Positions 1 through 6,981 are shown, counted from the first letter of the stretch. The stretch: DNA of 7,895 nucleotides from an uncultured Cellvibrio sp. (GCA_946482345.1 CAMLRJ010000138.1:1-7895), one strand, 5' to 3'. The notes: a model not told the origin generated them from the letters alone. Numbers and translations are program-made.

Positions 1-487
1 AGTCGTACATGGCCTGTGCAAGTGCGGGCGTATCTGCATGCAAAGATTCCCATGCAGCAGGAATAAATTGTTTTTCAGGATCAGCCCAAGTATCAGAATA
101 ATGAAAATCCAACAACACTTTCATGCCTGCATCTTTTGCACGCTGAATTGTTTTGGTGACATCGCGAATATTGCTGTACTGAGTCCAATGTGGATTATGC
201 CAAAGGCGAACTCTCACCAAATTGGTTTTGGCATTGGCAAATAAAACGAAAGGATCATATGCAGTGCCTTTAAAGCGATATTCAGCACCACAATCCTGCA
301 TTTCATTGACGTAAGATAAATCTGCTCCCGCATAAAATTGAGCAGCTTTGGGCATCACAGCCCGGGAACTTGCAACAGAACTGGTCGCACTACTTTTTGC
401 ATTACCGGAATCATTCGCAGAATGCCCGGCACAGGCAGAAAGAAACGCAACCAATAGAAAAACTATCAGCGTTTTTAAAAAAGTCAT
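1..487 (-). CDS. Secreted GH53 arabinogalactan endo-1,4-beta-galactanase lipoprotein, N-terminal part (cut by window edge)
   Basis: The 162 codons read from the ATG at 487 encode the start of a GH53 enzyme, which hydrolyses internal beta-1,4-galactosyl links in pectic galactan and type I arabinogalactan. Residues 1-19 are a lipoprotein signal with lipobox L-S-A-C19, so the enzyme is probably membrane-anchored. Residues 23-48 form a Ser/Ala-rich linker. The catalytic barrel then begins with FYAGADLSYVNEMQDCGA (51-68), followed by NLVRVRLWHNP (89-99) and LLDFHYSDTWADPEKQ (125-140), all hallmark GH53 segments. The two catalytic glutamates lie downstream, outside the window, so activity cannot be judged here. 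A GGGTGG at 493-498 precedes the ATG by 5 bp. The gene lies 71 bp after the TonB-dependent receptor stop, which suggests co-transcription and joint work on galactan. The family call is firm; the exact substrate is known from the family only. Confidence 0.9.
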   Translation of the reverse strand, partial: MTFLKTLIVFLLVAFLSACAGHSANDSGNAKSSATSSVASSRAVMPKAAQFYAGADLSYVNEMQDCGAEYRFKGTAYDPFVLFANAKTNLVRVRLWHNPHWTQYSNIRDVTKTIQRAKDAGMKVLLDFHYSDTWADPEKQFIPAAWESLHADTPALAQAMYD

Positions 488-507
488 AATTACCACCCAA
501 AATGGAC

Positions 508-532
508 AAAAAAGCGAGCACATCCTGTGCTC
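508..532 (-). terminator. Intercistronic terminator-like hairpin between receptor and galactanase
   Basis: On the minus strand GAGCAC (532-527), loop AGGAT and GTGCTC (521-516) form a perfect 6-bp stem. After the two bases GC it is followed by six T residues (513-508). It sits after the receptor stop codon and ends about 20 bases before the galactanase ATG. No room for a promoter is evident between hairpin and ATG. The likely role is partial termination or mRNA end protection, lowering galactanase output relative to the receptor. The stem is short, so strength is uncertain. Confidence 0.5.
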
Positions 533-558
533 TAAGTTCCACTACATTTTCCAGTTAA

Positions 559-3276
559 TTACAACTTCCAGTTCACGCCCAGGGAGTAGCGAGTACCGAA
601 CTCTTCGTACTTGTTGATATGGTTGGGATTATTGGATTCCAAACCATAAGTTCTGTAAGGTTCATCCGTCAGGTTTTGTACCTGGAAATAAACTTTGTAA
701 TGCTCATTAAATTCATAAGACAAACTCAAATCCCAATAACCTTCATCATCGTTCACACCCTCTTCACCCATCACCAAATTGATATCGCGTTGGAAAGCAC
801 TGCGATAGCTATAAGAGGTACGTGCTTCAAAACCATTGATGTAATACCAGAGAGTGAAGTTGGCAACGTCTTCTGACAAGCCGGTCAAAGGTGCTTTGTA
901 AGAGCTGTGCAGCGGTACGAATTGCTCTACGTTGGATTCATTGTGTGAATAGTTGGTGTAAATACCCAAACCATTGAAAGGTGCTGGCAAGAAATCAAAC
1001 GATTGTTGCCACAACAATTCATAACCACGAATGTAACCACCACTACCGTTAATTGGGCGTGACACCAAATAATCCGTTCCATTAACTGTGATGGTTTCAG
1101 CATCAGCTGCGCGAGCAATAAAACTTTCAAGATCTTTATAGAAGAAGTTAATTGCTGCTTGTGAACCTTCCGAGTAATACCACTCGAAAGCCAAATCTGC
1201 CTGATCAGCACGGAAAGGATCCAACTTCGGATTACCGGAAGTAGACTCACCCGGATTTGAACCATACAGATCCTGATTCAGGTTATAGCTGGGGCTCATC
1301 ATGTTCACTGGCGCACGTGCCATGGTTTTACCCAGAGCAAGACGAATCAACTTGTCCTCCGCAACACCCAGTGTCCAGTTGGTGCTCGGCAGTACATCAT
1401 CGTAATCATGATCAACGGATACTGAATCAACAACTTGCTGTGGTTCCCATACGCCGGGGGTCACTTCTACCCAAACATCTTCACCTTGCTGATAACCACT
1501 GGATGTAGTTTCGGTGGTGACATTGCGTACGCCGATATTACCGGTCAAAGGCATGCCGCCGACTTCAGTGGCAAAATCAAACTGGATATATTGGGCAAAA
1601 ATATCTTCACTGACATCCCAGCTGGCAATCAAATCATCTGCATCACCGGGGTTCGGATTTTGCAGAGAACCGAAGTAGTAATTGATAAGCTCGCCTTGAT
1701 CCAGACTCAAATAATCAGGCAAATCACTCCAATAGCTGTCACTCTTGGCATCAATTATGGCGCTGGAAGGAATAGGATTGGCTGCATTCTGGGTGGCGCT
1801 TTGTGTCCAAATCTGGCTATGTTCAAATTTTTCACGGCCGGATGCAGCCAGACCAAATTTCACTGATTGCAAAAAGCCATTTTCCAAATCACGCTGGAAA
1901 TCCAGTTTGAAAGATGAAAGCTCATCACCACCTTCTGCATCAGGTTGTACTTGAATATCCCCAATAGAGAGGTCTGACAAATCAGTAAGATCCGCGTTCA
2001 ACAACTCAAATGTCATACGCCCATCAGAAGTAGATCCAAATCTGGCCCAGCCCGGAGTACCAACAACCGTGCGCACAGTAGACCAACGTTTGTCACGATT
2101 GGTTTCGGAAATTCCCGCATCTGCCGCAATAGTCCAAAGATCCATACTCCATTTCACATTCAAGCCGTGACTGGTCAGCTCATCATCCTGAACATATTCT
2201 TCATTGAGGTTACGCAATGAACTCAACTCGACAGTACCTGCCAACAAATCCAACGCCGCCGTATTACCGCTGTATACATTGTTGTCGTAGGCTGTGGGAG
2301 CAGTTTTGTCTATAACCAAACCACCGCCCCACTCACGGATTCCAAAATCAAAACCACGTTGGCTTTCGGAAATATCAAATGCAGACCAGAATCCGTCATA
2401 AGAAACTTCAAGATTCTCATTAGGTTTCCACTGGATAGCTGTCATCACACCTTTACGTTCATCTTCACCGCCACGCACCAGGGCAGAACCGCCCCAAGGT
2501 GCAAGAACCGGCGCATTCAGATCGTTACTCCAGATAGGATTGTGCCAGGTATCACCATAATTCCAGAGCTCTGCTCTTTGGGTAGCGATGGGTTCTGAAC
2601 GGCCTGAGTAACCTATGGCAACACCAAGGGTGTTATCCAAATATTGGTCGATATAGGAAATACTGATGCGCTGCCCCATACCATCGTTGGCTGCATCATC
2701 TATATCCTTACCCAAATCAAAGGTGGAGACGCGCAGGTCAACAACGACTTTGGTGCTGTCGTAATCCAGAGGTTTGATGGTATTCAGGTTTACTCTACCG
2801 GACACTCAGCCTTCAAGAATTGAAGCCTGTGGAGTTTTGTAGACTTGTGCAGCGTTAATTAATTCGGATGGGAACTGGTCATAACGAATGTTACGAGTCT
2901 CTTCCAAAATGGCGACTTCACGACCATTAAGAGTAGTGAAACCCAACATACCGCCCATACCACGAATAGAAATCTGGCTACCATTACCGCGGTCGCGGTC
3001 CTGAGCCAAACCTGGCAAACGCTTCAATGAATCACTGATAGATACATCAGGCAATTGACCTATGTCTTCTGCCGAAATTGCTTCCACTATAGTTGTTGAG
3101 TTGCGCTTGATCTCCATTGCAGACTGCAAGCTTTTCAGGAACTTGCCCGTAACCACTATTTCTTCTGCTTCCATACTTTCATCAGACTGGTCTTGCGCAA
3201 CAGAAAAACCACTGACCAGACTTAAAGCAAGAAATAATGCACTGCGACGTAAATGAATGGGTTGATTGAGCTTCAT
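559..3276 (-). pseudogene. TonB-dependent outer-membrane receptor (TonB-Xanth-Caul type), interrupted by an in-frame TGA
   Basis: The frame from the ATG at 3276 to the TAA at 559-561 spans 905 amino-acid-length codons with one internal TGA, after codon 156. The receptor would import oligosaccharides, here probably galactan fragments, across the outer membrane using TonB energy. A Sec signal peptide occupies residues 1-27 (SVA|Q). A TonB-box-like EEIVVTG is at 38-44. The plug domain follows with EAISAEDIGQLPDVSISDSLKRLPG, SQISIRGMGG, LNGREV and YKTPQASILEG. After the TGA the same frame continues with VSGRVNLNTIKPLDYD and a complete beta-barrel ending in RYSLGVNWKL. Relatives have EGG(V/L)(S/A)G at the junction, so TGA stands for an expected GGA glycine. 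No other frame damage is visible, so the lesion is recent or a sequence error. A GTG directly after the TGA, with GAAGG upstream, could permit reinitiation, but that product would lack a signal peptide and plug. A GAGGAG ribosome site precedes the ATG. The receptor family is certain; pseudogene status is not. Confidence 0.85.
2806..2808 (-). other. In-frame TGA within the receptor plug domain
   Basis: Reading on the minus strand, GAA GGC TGA GTG TCC GGT lies inside the conserved EG-G-(V)-SG-x-V-N-L segment. Both sides are in the same frame, so no insertion or deletion is needed. A single G-to-T change at 2808 (C to A on the plus strand) turns the expected GGA into TGA. Confidence 0.9.
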
Positions 3277-3281
3277 ACTAA

Positions 3282-3287
3282 CTCCTC
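3282..3287 (-). promoter_or_regulatory. Strong Shine-Dalgarno site of the receptor gene
   Basis: GAGGAG on the minus strand lies 5 bases before the ATG at 3276. It fixes the receptor start together with the signal peptide that begins there. Confidence 0.8.
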
Positions 3288-3377
3288 ATATAGAAATATT
3301 ATTTTTCATTGAACTGTCGAATCTGGAACACATTGTTTGCCGTTTATTCTCGTGTCGTTAGTGATCCACTCATCCGA

Positions 3378-3395
3378 AAGGTATACGTTTACTTT
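3378..3395. promoter_or_regulatory. Secondary LacI-type operator (imperfect palindrome)
   Basis: AAGGTATACGTTTACTTT pairs at 7 of 9 positions around a central CG and matches the upstream perfect palindrome at 16 of 18 positions. It lies 58 bp centre to centre from that site, inside the transcribed leader predicted for the receptor gene. Two similar sites at this spacing would allow cooperative or looping repression by one LacI/GalR-family dimer or tetramer. The regulator is not in the window. Confidence 0.6.
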
Positions 3396-3433
3396 ATATA
3401 ATTCAGATTTAATAGCTACACTATCCGATTTAC

Positions 3434-3455
3434 ATAAGGTAAACGTTTACCTTAT
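3434..3455. promoter_or_regulatory. Primary LacI/GalR-family operator, perfect 22-bp palindrome
   Basis: A perfect inverted repeat centred between 3444 and 3445, with core AAGGTAAACGTTTACCTT. The central CG and A/T-flanked half sites are typical of LacI-family operators. It covers most of the spacer and the whole -10 of the candidate receptor promoter, so a bound repressor would block polymerase. This suggests sugar-induced expression of the receptor-galactanase unit. The operator class is inferred from form. Confidence 0.8.
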
Positions 3456-3464
3456 TTTCGTCAA
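3436..3464 (-). promoter_or_regulatory. Candidate sigma-70 promoter of the receptor-galactanase unit
   Basis: On the minus strand a TTGACG box (3464-3459, five of six consensus bases) is followed after exactly 17 bases by TACCTT (3441-3436), which keeps the key first, second and last -10 bases. The -10 is poor overall, so an activator or another start site, such as the TATATAA-like run near 3395-3401, is possible. Confidence 0.5.
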
Positions 3465-3473
3465 GAAAGATCC

Positions 3474-3498
3474 AAAAAAGCTGACAAGCTGTTGCCAG
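3474..3498 (-). terminator. Probable rho-independent terminator of the SGNH-ATL-hypothetical operon
   Basis: On the minus strand CTGGCA (3498-3493), loop ACAGCT and TGTCAG (3486-3481) form a 6-bp stem with one G-T wobble. A C and then six T residues follow (3479-3474). It lies about 200 bp beyond the stop of the hypothetical gene and just before the receptor promoter, where it would insulate the two units. Confidence 0.45.
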
Positions 3499-3694
3499 TC
3501 AAAAAAAAGTTAAGCAGAAATTATGAGGATTTAAAGTAATGCGAATAGATTGGCGGGAGAATTAACAAGTATTTGTTTTTACTGGATAAAAAGCATTCCA
3601 ATACAGAACTTTTTTGACAAAAATAACCCGATATTGAAAGGATTTTTTAAATCTGAAAGGCGTTACCAATCGTTACGTTTTCAACAGCGGTTTA

Positions 3695-4210
3695 TTAGCT
3701 CCAACCCTGGCTATCAACAACTTGCTTCCACAAGCCACGCAAAAGTTTTCTGACTGAGGCAATTTCTTCTTTATTAAACAATGGCCAATATTCATAGCCT
3801 TCCGGAGTAACTGAAGGAAGGTTATTACCAGAGAAGAATTTTTGGTAAACCTCTGTTAATTCCTTGTCATCAATTCCTAATGCTGACCAAGCCAGATCAT
3901 CAACAATATTCCAAAAATCAAGAATCCTATGTGATGTCTTTGTCGAACAGGCTTGTCCCTCTCGAAGGTTTGCCAGTGTTTTTAAAGCCCTATTAATGTC
4001 ATAACAAACTACATCGTTTGTTGCCAACACAAATCCTTTGTCTTTGGCAGCAATAGCAAGCTCAGCAAATGAGTTGCACGCAACAAATTTTTTTCGATCA
4101 GCAGTTAACACAATAGAGTCTTTTCCTTTCTCTCCCTGCTTCCATAATAAAAAATAGCTATTCTTCAGTGTATTGATGCAAACAGGATAAACTAAATTTT
4201 CTTCGTTCAT
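3695..4210 (-). CDS. Hypothetical protein, 171 residues
   Basis: I do not recognise this protein. It has no signal peptide or membrane segment and is probably cytosolic. It is mixed alpha/beta in appearance: the N-terminal half resembles short strands (YPVCINTLKNSYFLLW, DSIVLTAD, KFVACNS), and the C-terminal half looks helical with many aromatic residues (ILDFWNIVDDLAWSALG, VYQKFFSG, EGYEYWPLF, LRGLWKQVVDSQGW). The ATG at 4210 follows the ATL stop by 5 bp, with GGTGA (4216-4220) overlapping that stop as a plausible ribosome site, so translation is probably coupled. GC content is about 38% over the part counted, below the receptor gene, which could mean later acquisition. The size and the acidic, tryptophan-rich C-terminus recall orphan immunity-like proteins, but this is only an impression. 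Confidence 0.8.
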   Translation of the reverse strand: MNEENLVYPVCINTLKNSYFLLWKQGEKGKDSIVLTADRKKFVACNSFAELAIAAKDKGFVLATNDVVCYDINRALKTLANLREGQACSTKTSHRILDFWNIVDDLAWSALGIDDKELTEVYQKFFSGNNLPSVTPEGYEYWPLFNKEEIASVRKLLRGLWKQVVDSQGWS

Positions 4211-4215
4211 TCAAT

Positions 4216-4521
4216 TCACCACTGAAACTCTTTCAATCTGATCTTGCCATTATTAACACTGACACCTTCAGCTTTAAGACGTTTAATTTGTTCGATATAT
4301 TCAGGAGAATTTTCGAGCATGGAAATTTTGCCTTGTGCGTTAATGACTCTGTGCCAGGGTAAATCGGTATTTTCAGGAAGTTGGCAAAGGGTTGTTCCAA
4401 CCAGTCTTGCAGCGCCGGGCAAACCGGCTATTTTTGCCAGTTGCCCATAAGTCACTACTTTTCCTGCCGGAACCGATTTCAGTGCAAGATAAATGGCAGA
4501 TTTATTGTTAACAGCGCTCAA
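4216..4521 (-). CDS. Alkyltransferase-like (ATL) DNA-repair protein, MGMT-type fold without catalytic cysteine
   Basis: This 101-residue protein matches the C-terminal DNA-binding domain of O6-alkylguanine-DNA alkyltransferases. VPAGKVVTYGQLA (17-29) carries the tyrosine used for base flipping (Y25), and AARLVG (37-42) carries the arginine finger (R39). The active-site segment reads PWHRVIN (55-61), with tryptophan 56 where true transferases have the acceptor cysteine. That substitution defines ATL proteins such as Escherichia coli YbaZ and fission yeast Atl1, which bind O6-alkylguanine and hand it to nucleotide excision repair. Length is normal for a stand-alone ATL. The start is a TTG at 4521: the codon directly upstream is an in-frame TGA, and no ATG lies before the conserved domain. 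The ribosome site is weak (GGG 8 bases upstream). It lies 14 bp after the SGNH gene and 5 bp before the hypothetical gene, so it is probably translated from their shared transcript. Confidence 0.92.
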   Translation of the reverse strand: MSAVNNKSAIYLALKSVPAGKVVTYGQLAKIAGLPGAARLVGTTLCQLPENTDLPWHRVINAQGKISMLENSPEYIEQIKRLKAEGVSVNNGKIRLKEFQW

Positions 4522-4535
4522 TCAATAAACCCGAT

Positions 4536-5843
4536 TTATTTCAGTAATTTTTGTAAATGAGGTTCCAACGCCTTGGCCCAAAGTTCGTAGCCATATTCAT
4601 GTGGATGCAATAAATCAGGCATCACCTCTTTTGTCAAAGTTCCATCCGATGTCAAAAATGCTTGATTGATATTGGCAAAATAAATTCGTTTGTTATCTGC
4701 ATAGGTCTGGATAATTTTGTTGACCTCTTCGTTAATCAAACGCAATTCACCGTCGGGTTTTTCATCGCGCGGGAAAATTGCCAGTAATAAAATTTTAGTA
4801 TCGGGCAAATCCTGTTTTAATTTTTCAAGAATTTTTTTAATGCCCACCGCCGTTGTTTGCGGATTTTCACGACGATGCCCTGCGTTATTGGTACCAATCA
4901 TCAACACGGTGACTTTTGGATTCATACCTTTAACAGCATCATGCTCCAATCGCCATAATACGTTTTCTGTACGATCTCCACCAAAACCTATAGCAAAACC
5001 ATTTCTTGGTGCGTAATATTTTTTCCATACTTCTGCACCTTCTTTTTCCCAAGCCTGAGTGATTGAATCACCAATAAATAAAAGATCTATTTTGCCGCCC
5101 TTCTCAAAAATTGCTTTTGCATCCGCCAATTTTTGTTGATGACGCGGCAACCACCAATCAATCGACCACCATTCATTTAACATATCCGGTGTAATTGATT
5201 GGGTTTTGTAATCAGGGCAAGAATGTAAGCTCACATTCGCAGGCGCTGCGGAAATCAATTCAACATTCGCAACTGAAACATCACCCTTTCCACCGACTTC
5301 CAACGCAAAAGGCATAGTCACTGCGTTAAAATTATCTTGATCCTGTTTAAAACAGGTCAGCGGCACATAAACTTTTTGCCAACCTTTACCCACCAACTCA
5401 CGCGCTTTTAAAGTAAAAGGTACCCGACGATCACAATTTTTTTCCTGACATTCCATTTTGAATGAAACGCCGCCTTTGGCTAATTCATTAATTTTTAAAT
5501 CCAAAGCCAGAACACCGGATGCCATATAAGAAGTTAAATCCAGAGGTATTCCTTTTTCCCAAGTCAATCCTGCACGCCAAGTATCTTGCCAGGAAAAAGT
5601 CAGCGCATCTTTTTGTGTATCTTTGTCACTCAGTTGAACTTTTACATCACCTTTTGGCAAGCTGGTTGAATCACCGGCAAGTTTTTGTTGTGTTTCGTAG
5701 TTTTCTATAAATAAATTCCATGACGTTAATGGACTTGATTTATAAATATCGATTTTTGGTTTATTTGGTGGCGGCATGTCGCGACACGTTGTGCAACTTG
5801 CGATGAATAAACTCATACTGATAAGAAATATTTTGGATTTCAT
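4536..5843 (-). CDS. SGNH/GDSL-family hydrolase lipoprotein with N-terminal ExoP-type carbohydrate-binding-like domain
   Basis: A 435-residue probable esterase. Residues 1-17 are a lipoprotein signal with lipobox I-A-S-C17. Residues about 35-205 resemble the galactose-binding-like domain normally found at the C-terminus of ExoP-type GH3 glucosidases: LALDLKIN, FKMECQEKNCDRR, then GWQKVYVPLTCF (154-165). Residues about 250-432 form an SGNH domain with FIGDSIT (Ser260), GFGGDR (286-291), MIGTNNAG (Asn319) and DLLHP (Asp410, His413), so all four catalytic blocks are present. The likely job is removing acyl groups from carbohydrate at the cell surface or periplasm, with the N-terminal domain binding glycan; the substrate is unknown. 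The ATG at 5843 is preceded by GAGAAGG. A large inverted repeat ends 32 bp upstream of the start. It is the first gene of a three-gene operon. Platelet-activating-factor acetylhydrolase-like proteins and carbohydrate esterases share this fold, so the exact family is open. Confidence 0.88.
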   Translation of the reverse strand: MKSKIFLISMSLFIASCTTCRDMPPPNKPKIDIYKSSPLTSWNLFIENYETQQKLAGDSTSLPKGDVKVQLSDKDTQKDALTFSWQDTWRAGLTWEKGIPLDLTSYMASGVLALDLKINELAKGGVSFKMECQEKNCDRRVPFTLKARELVGKGWQKVYVPLTCFKQDQDNFNAVTMPFALEVGGKGDVSVANVELISAAPANVSLHSCPDYKTQSITPDMLNEWWSIDWWLPRHQQKLADAKAIFEKGGKIDLLFIGDSITQAWEKEGAEVWKKYYAPRNGFAIGFGGDRTENVLWRLEHDAVKGMNPKVTVLMIGTNNAGHRRENPQTTAVGIKKILEKLKQDLPDTKILLLAIFPRDEKPDGELRLINEEVNKIIQTYADNKRIYFANINQAFLTSDGTLTKEVMPDLLHPHEYGYELWAKALEPHLQKLLK

Positions 5844-5875
5844 TTTATGCCTTCTCGTTTGGATTATTTTTCTGG

Positions 5876-5972
5876 CTCCTCCCTTTGAAAAAGGGAGGCG
5901 GGGGAGGGATTTAAAATGGTCAAAATTTCTGAGATTTTAAATCCCCCCTAGCCCCCCTTTTTCAAAGTGGGG
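5876..5972. repeat. Long imperfect inverted repeat upstream of the SGNH gene
   Basis: The left arm (5876-5916) and right arm (5935-5972) pair nearly throughout around an 18-base loop, with a few mismatches and small indels. Each arm contains a smaller palindrome of the form CCCTTTGAAAAAGGG and ends in ATTTAAAA next to the loop. In RNA this gives a roughly 38-bp hairpin just ahead of the SGNH ribosome site. It may terminate or stabilise the transcript from the hydrolase gene. It is contiguous with the repeat unit at 5984-6108. Confidence 0.8.
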
Positions 5973-5983
5973 AACAAAATCCC

Positions 5984-6108
5984 CTCTGCAAAAAGCAGGG
6001 AGTAAAGTCCCTCCCCCTGCCACAAATTGCAGGAGCAATTTGCACAGCGAAGCTGCCCGAAGGGGAAACCATAGGGACTGGTTTCTGTACGGGGAGGTTA
6101 GGAGGGGG
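5984..6108. repeat. Intergenic repeat copy A with shared 27-bp core and expanded multi-hairpin right arm
   Basis: The core at 5984-6010 (CTCTGCA, then AAG, then AGGGAGTAAAGTCC) matches the core of the copy at 7025-7051 at 24 of 27 bases. After it, CCTCCCC (6010-6016) pairs with GGGGAGG (6091-6097). Enclosed are hairpins at 6023-6042 (8-bp stem, loop AGGA), 6045-6055 (CAGC-GAA-GCTG), 6056-6064 (CCC-GAA-GGG) and 6065-6085 (GAAACC/GGTTTC). In the copy at 7051-7083 the corresponding loop is only a few bases, so this arm seems expanded or invaded. The end (GGTTAGG) overlaps the stop codon of the hydrolase gene. Confidence 0.7.
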
Positions 6109-6949
6109 TAAAGTTTTTCACAACTTGTTTCTGCACACCCATTCCCTCAATTCCCAACTCAACCACATCTCCTTCATTTAAATACAACGGCGGCTTTTGT
6201 CCAAGTCCCACACCCGGTGGGGTACCTGTACTAATCACATCACCCGGTTGCAAACTCATAAATTGGGATAAATAGTGAACCAAAAATTCAGGGCCGAATA
6301 CCATGTGTTTGGTTGAACCATTTTGAAACGTTTTGCCGTTTACTTTTAACCAAAGATTTAAATTCAGTGGATCAGCCACTTCATCTTTTGTTACCAGATA
6401 AGGACCTATCGGGCCAAAACTATCACAACCTTTTCCCTTGTCCCATTGGCCGCCACGTTCTAATTGAAAATTGCGTTCAGACACATCATTAATTACGCAA
6501 TAACCGGCAATATAATCTTTCGCATCATCCAATTCCACATAACTGGCATGTTTACCAATCACCACACCCAATTCCACTTCCCAATCCAGTTTGGTGGAAT
6601 TCCGCGGTTTAATAATATTGTCGTTCGGCCCCGTAATTGCGCTGGTCGCTTTCATGAATACTACGGGTTCTTCAGGAACTGCCATTCCTGATTCAGCCGC
6701 GTGATCCGCATAATTTAATCCGATGCAAATAAATTTTCCAACGCGATTAACGCAAGGACCAACACGTACAGTAGAATCCACTAATGGAAGCGATTCAATA
6801 TTAATGCTGGCAATTTTTTTCAGCGATTCATCGTTCAATATTTTTCCATCGATATCAGACACAACCGAACTTAAATCGCGTATACGATTTTGTGCATCCA
6901 AAATTCCTGGTCGTTCCTGGCCAGAGGTTCCGTAACGAAGTAGTTTCAT
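6098..6949 (-). CDS. Fumarylacetoacetate-hydrolase-family enzyme, probable 2,4-diketo-3-deoxy-L-fuconate hydrolase
   Basis: A 283-residue cytosolic metal-dependent C-C bond hydrolase. Conserved features are FICIGLNYADHAAESGM (73-89), MKATSAI (99-105), the metal ligands in DWEVELG (Glu124, Glu126) and NDVSER (Asp155), QLERGGQWDKGKGCD (162-176) and STGTPPGVGLGQKPP (240-254). This is the subfamily often annotated ureidoglycolate lyase, whose characterised members in deoxy-sugar pathways split the 2,4-diketo-3-deoxy acid into pyruvate and L-lactate. The neighbouring SDR supports that role over ureidoglycolate lyase. The start chosen is the ATG at 6949 (MKLLRYG, the family start). A GTG at 6988 would add 13 residues partly encoded in a repeat arm. 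The ribosome site is weak. The last codons (TPS, stop TAA at 6098-6100) lie in a repeat, so the natural C-terminus may have been altered slightly. L-rhamnose and related sugars use equivalent enzymes and cannot be excluded. Confidence 0.88.
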   Translation of the reverse strand: MKLLRYGTSGQERPGILDAQNRIRDLSSVVSDIDGKILNDESLKKIASINIESLPLVDSTVRVGPCVNRVGKFICIGLNYADHAAESGMAVPEEPVVFMKATSAITGPNDNIIKPRNSTKLDWEVELGVVIGKHASYVELDDAKDYIAGYCVINDVSERNFQLERGGQWDKGKGCDSFGPIGPYLVTKDEVADPLNLNLWLKVNGKTFQNGSTKHMVFGPEFLVHYLSQFMSLQPGDVISTGTPPGVGLGQKPPLYLNEGDVVELGIEGMGVQKQVVKNFTPS

Positions 6950-6981
6950 GTTTTTTCTCTTTGATTTTAAATTGAAGAGCT

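Larger units (their letters stand above)
3277..3694. other. Regulatory intergenic region upstream of the receptor gene
   Basis: This 418-bp gap has no convincing gene. From right to left it holds the 3' flank of the hypothetical gene (3499-3694, AT-rich, no clear element seen), a probable terminator (3474-3498), a promoter with overlapping palindrome (3434-3464), a second half-conserved palindrome (3378-3395) and a leader of roughly 150 bases to the receptor ATG. Confidence 0.7.

Noticed and set aside
38..244. Plus-strand reading frame of 68 codons at the left end
   Set aside because: It lies opposite the GH53 coding sequence, whose conserved motifs leave no doubt about the true strand.
559..590. 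Receptor ends in Leu rather than the usual terminal aromatic residue
   Set aside because: Tryptophan is two residues before the end and the final strand (RYSLGVNWKL) looks normal, so this is treated as natural variation, not truncation.
927..1265. Minus-strand frame of 112 codons inside the receptor region
   Set aside because: It overlaps the receptor barrel in another frame, and its protein shows no recognisable domain.
3539..3565. Short plus-strand frame MRIDWREN with a GAGGAT ribosome-like site upstream
   Set aside because: It has only eight codons before a stop. It faintly resembles the start of a zinc-metallopeptidase family, but nothing downstream continues it, so it is probably chance or too small a relic to call.
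3612..3642. TTGACA on the plus strand as a possible promoter
   Set aside because: No acceptable -10 element lies 16-19 bases downstream, and no plus-strand gene follows.
3550..3753. Plus-strand 67-codon frame overlapping the end of the hypothetical gene
   Set aside because: It has no ribosome site and low-complexity content, and it overlaps the minus-strand gene that sits in an operon.
5918..5964. Possible promoters for the SGNH operon within the inverted repeat (TTGAAA or TTGACC boxes)
   Set aside because: Matching -10 boxes are absent or only fall at non-standard spacing in the A/T part of the repeat, so I cannot support one.
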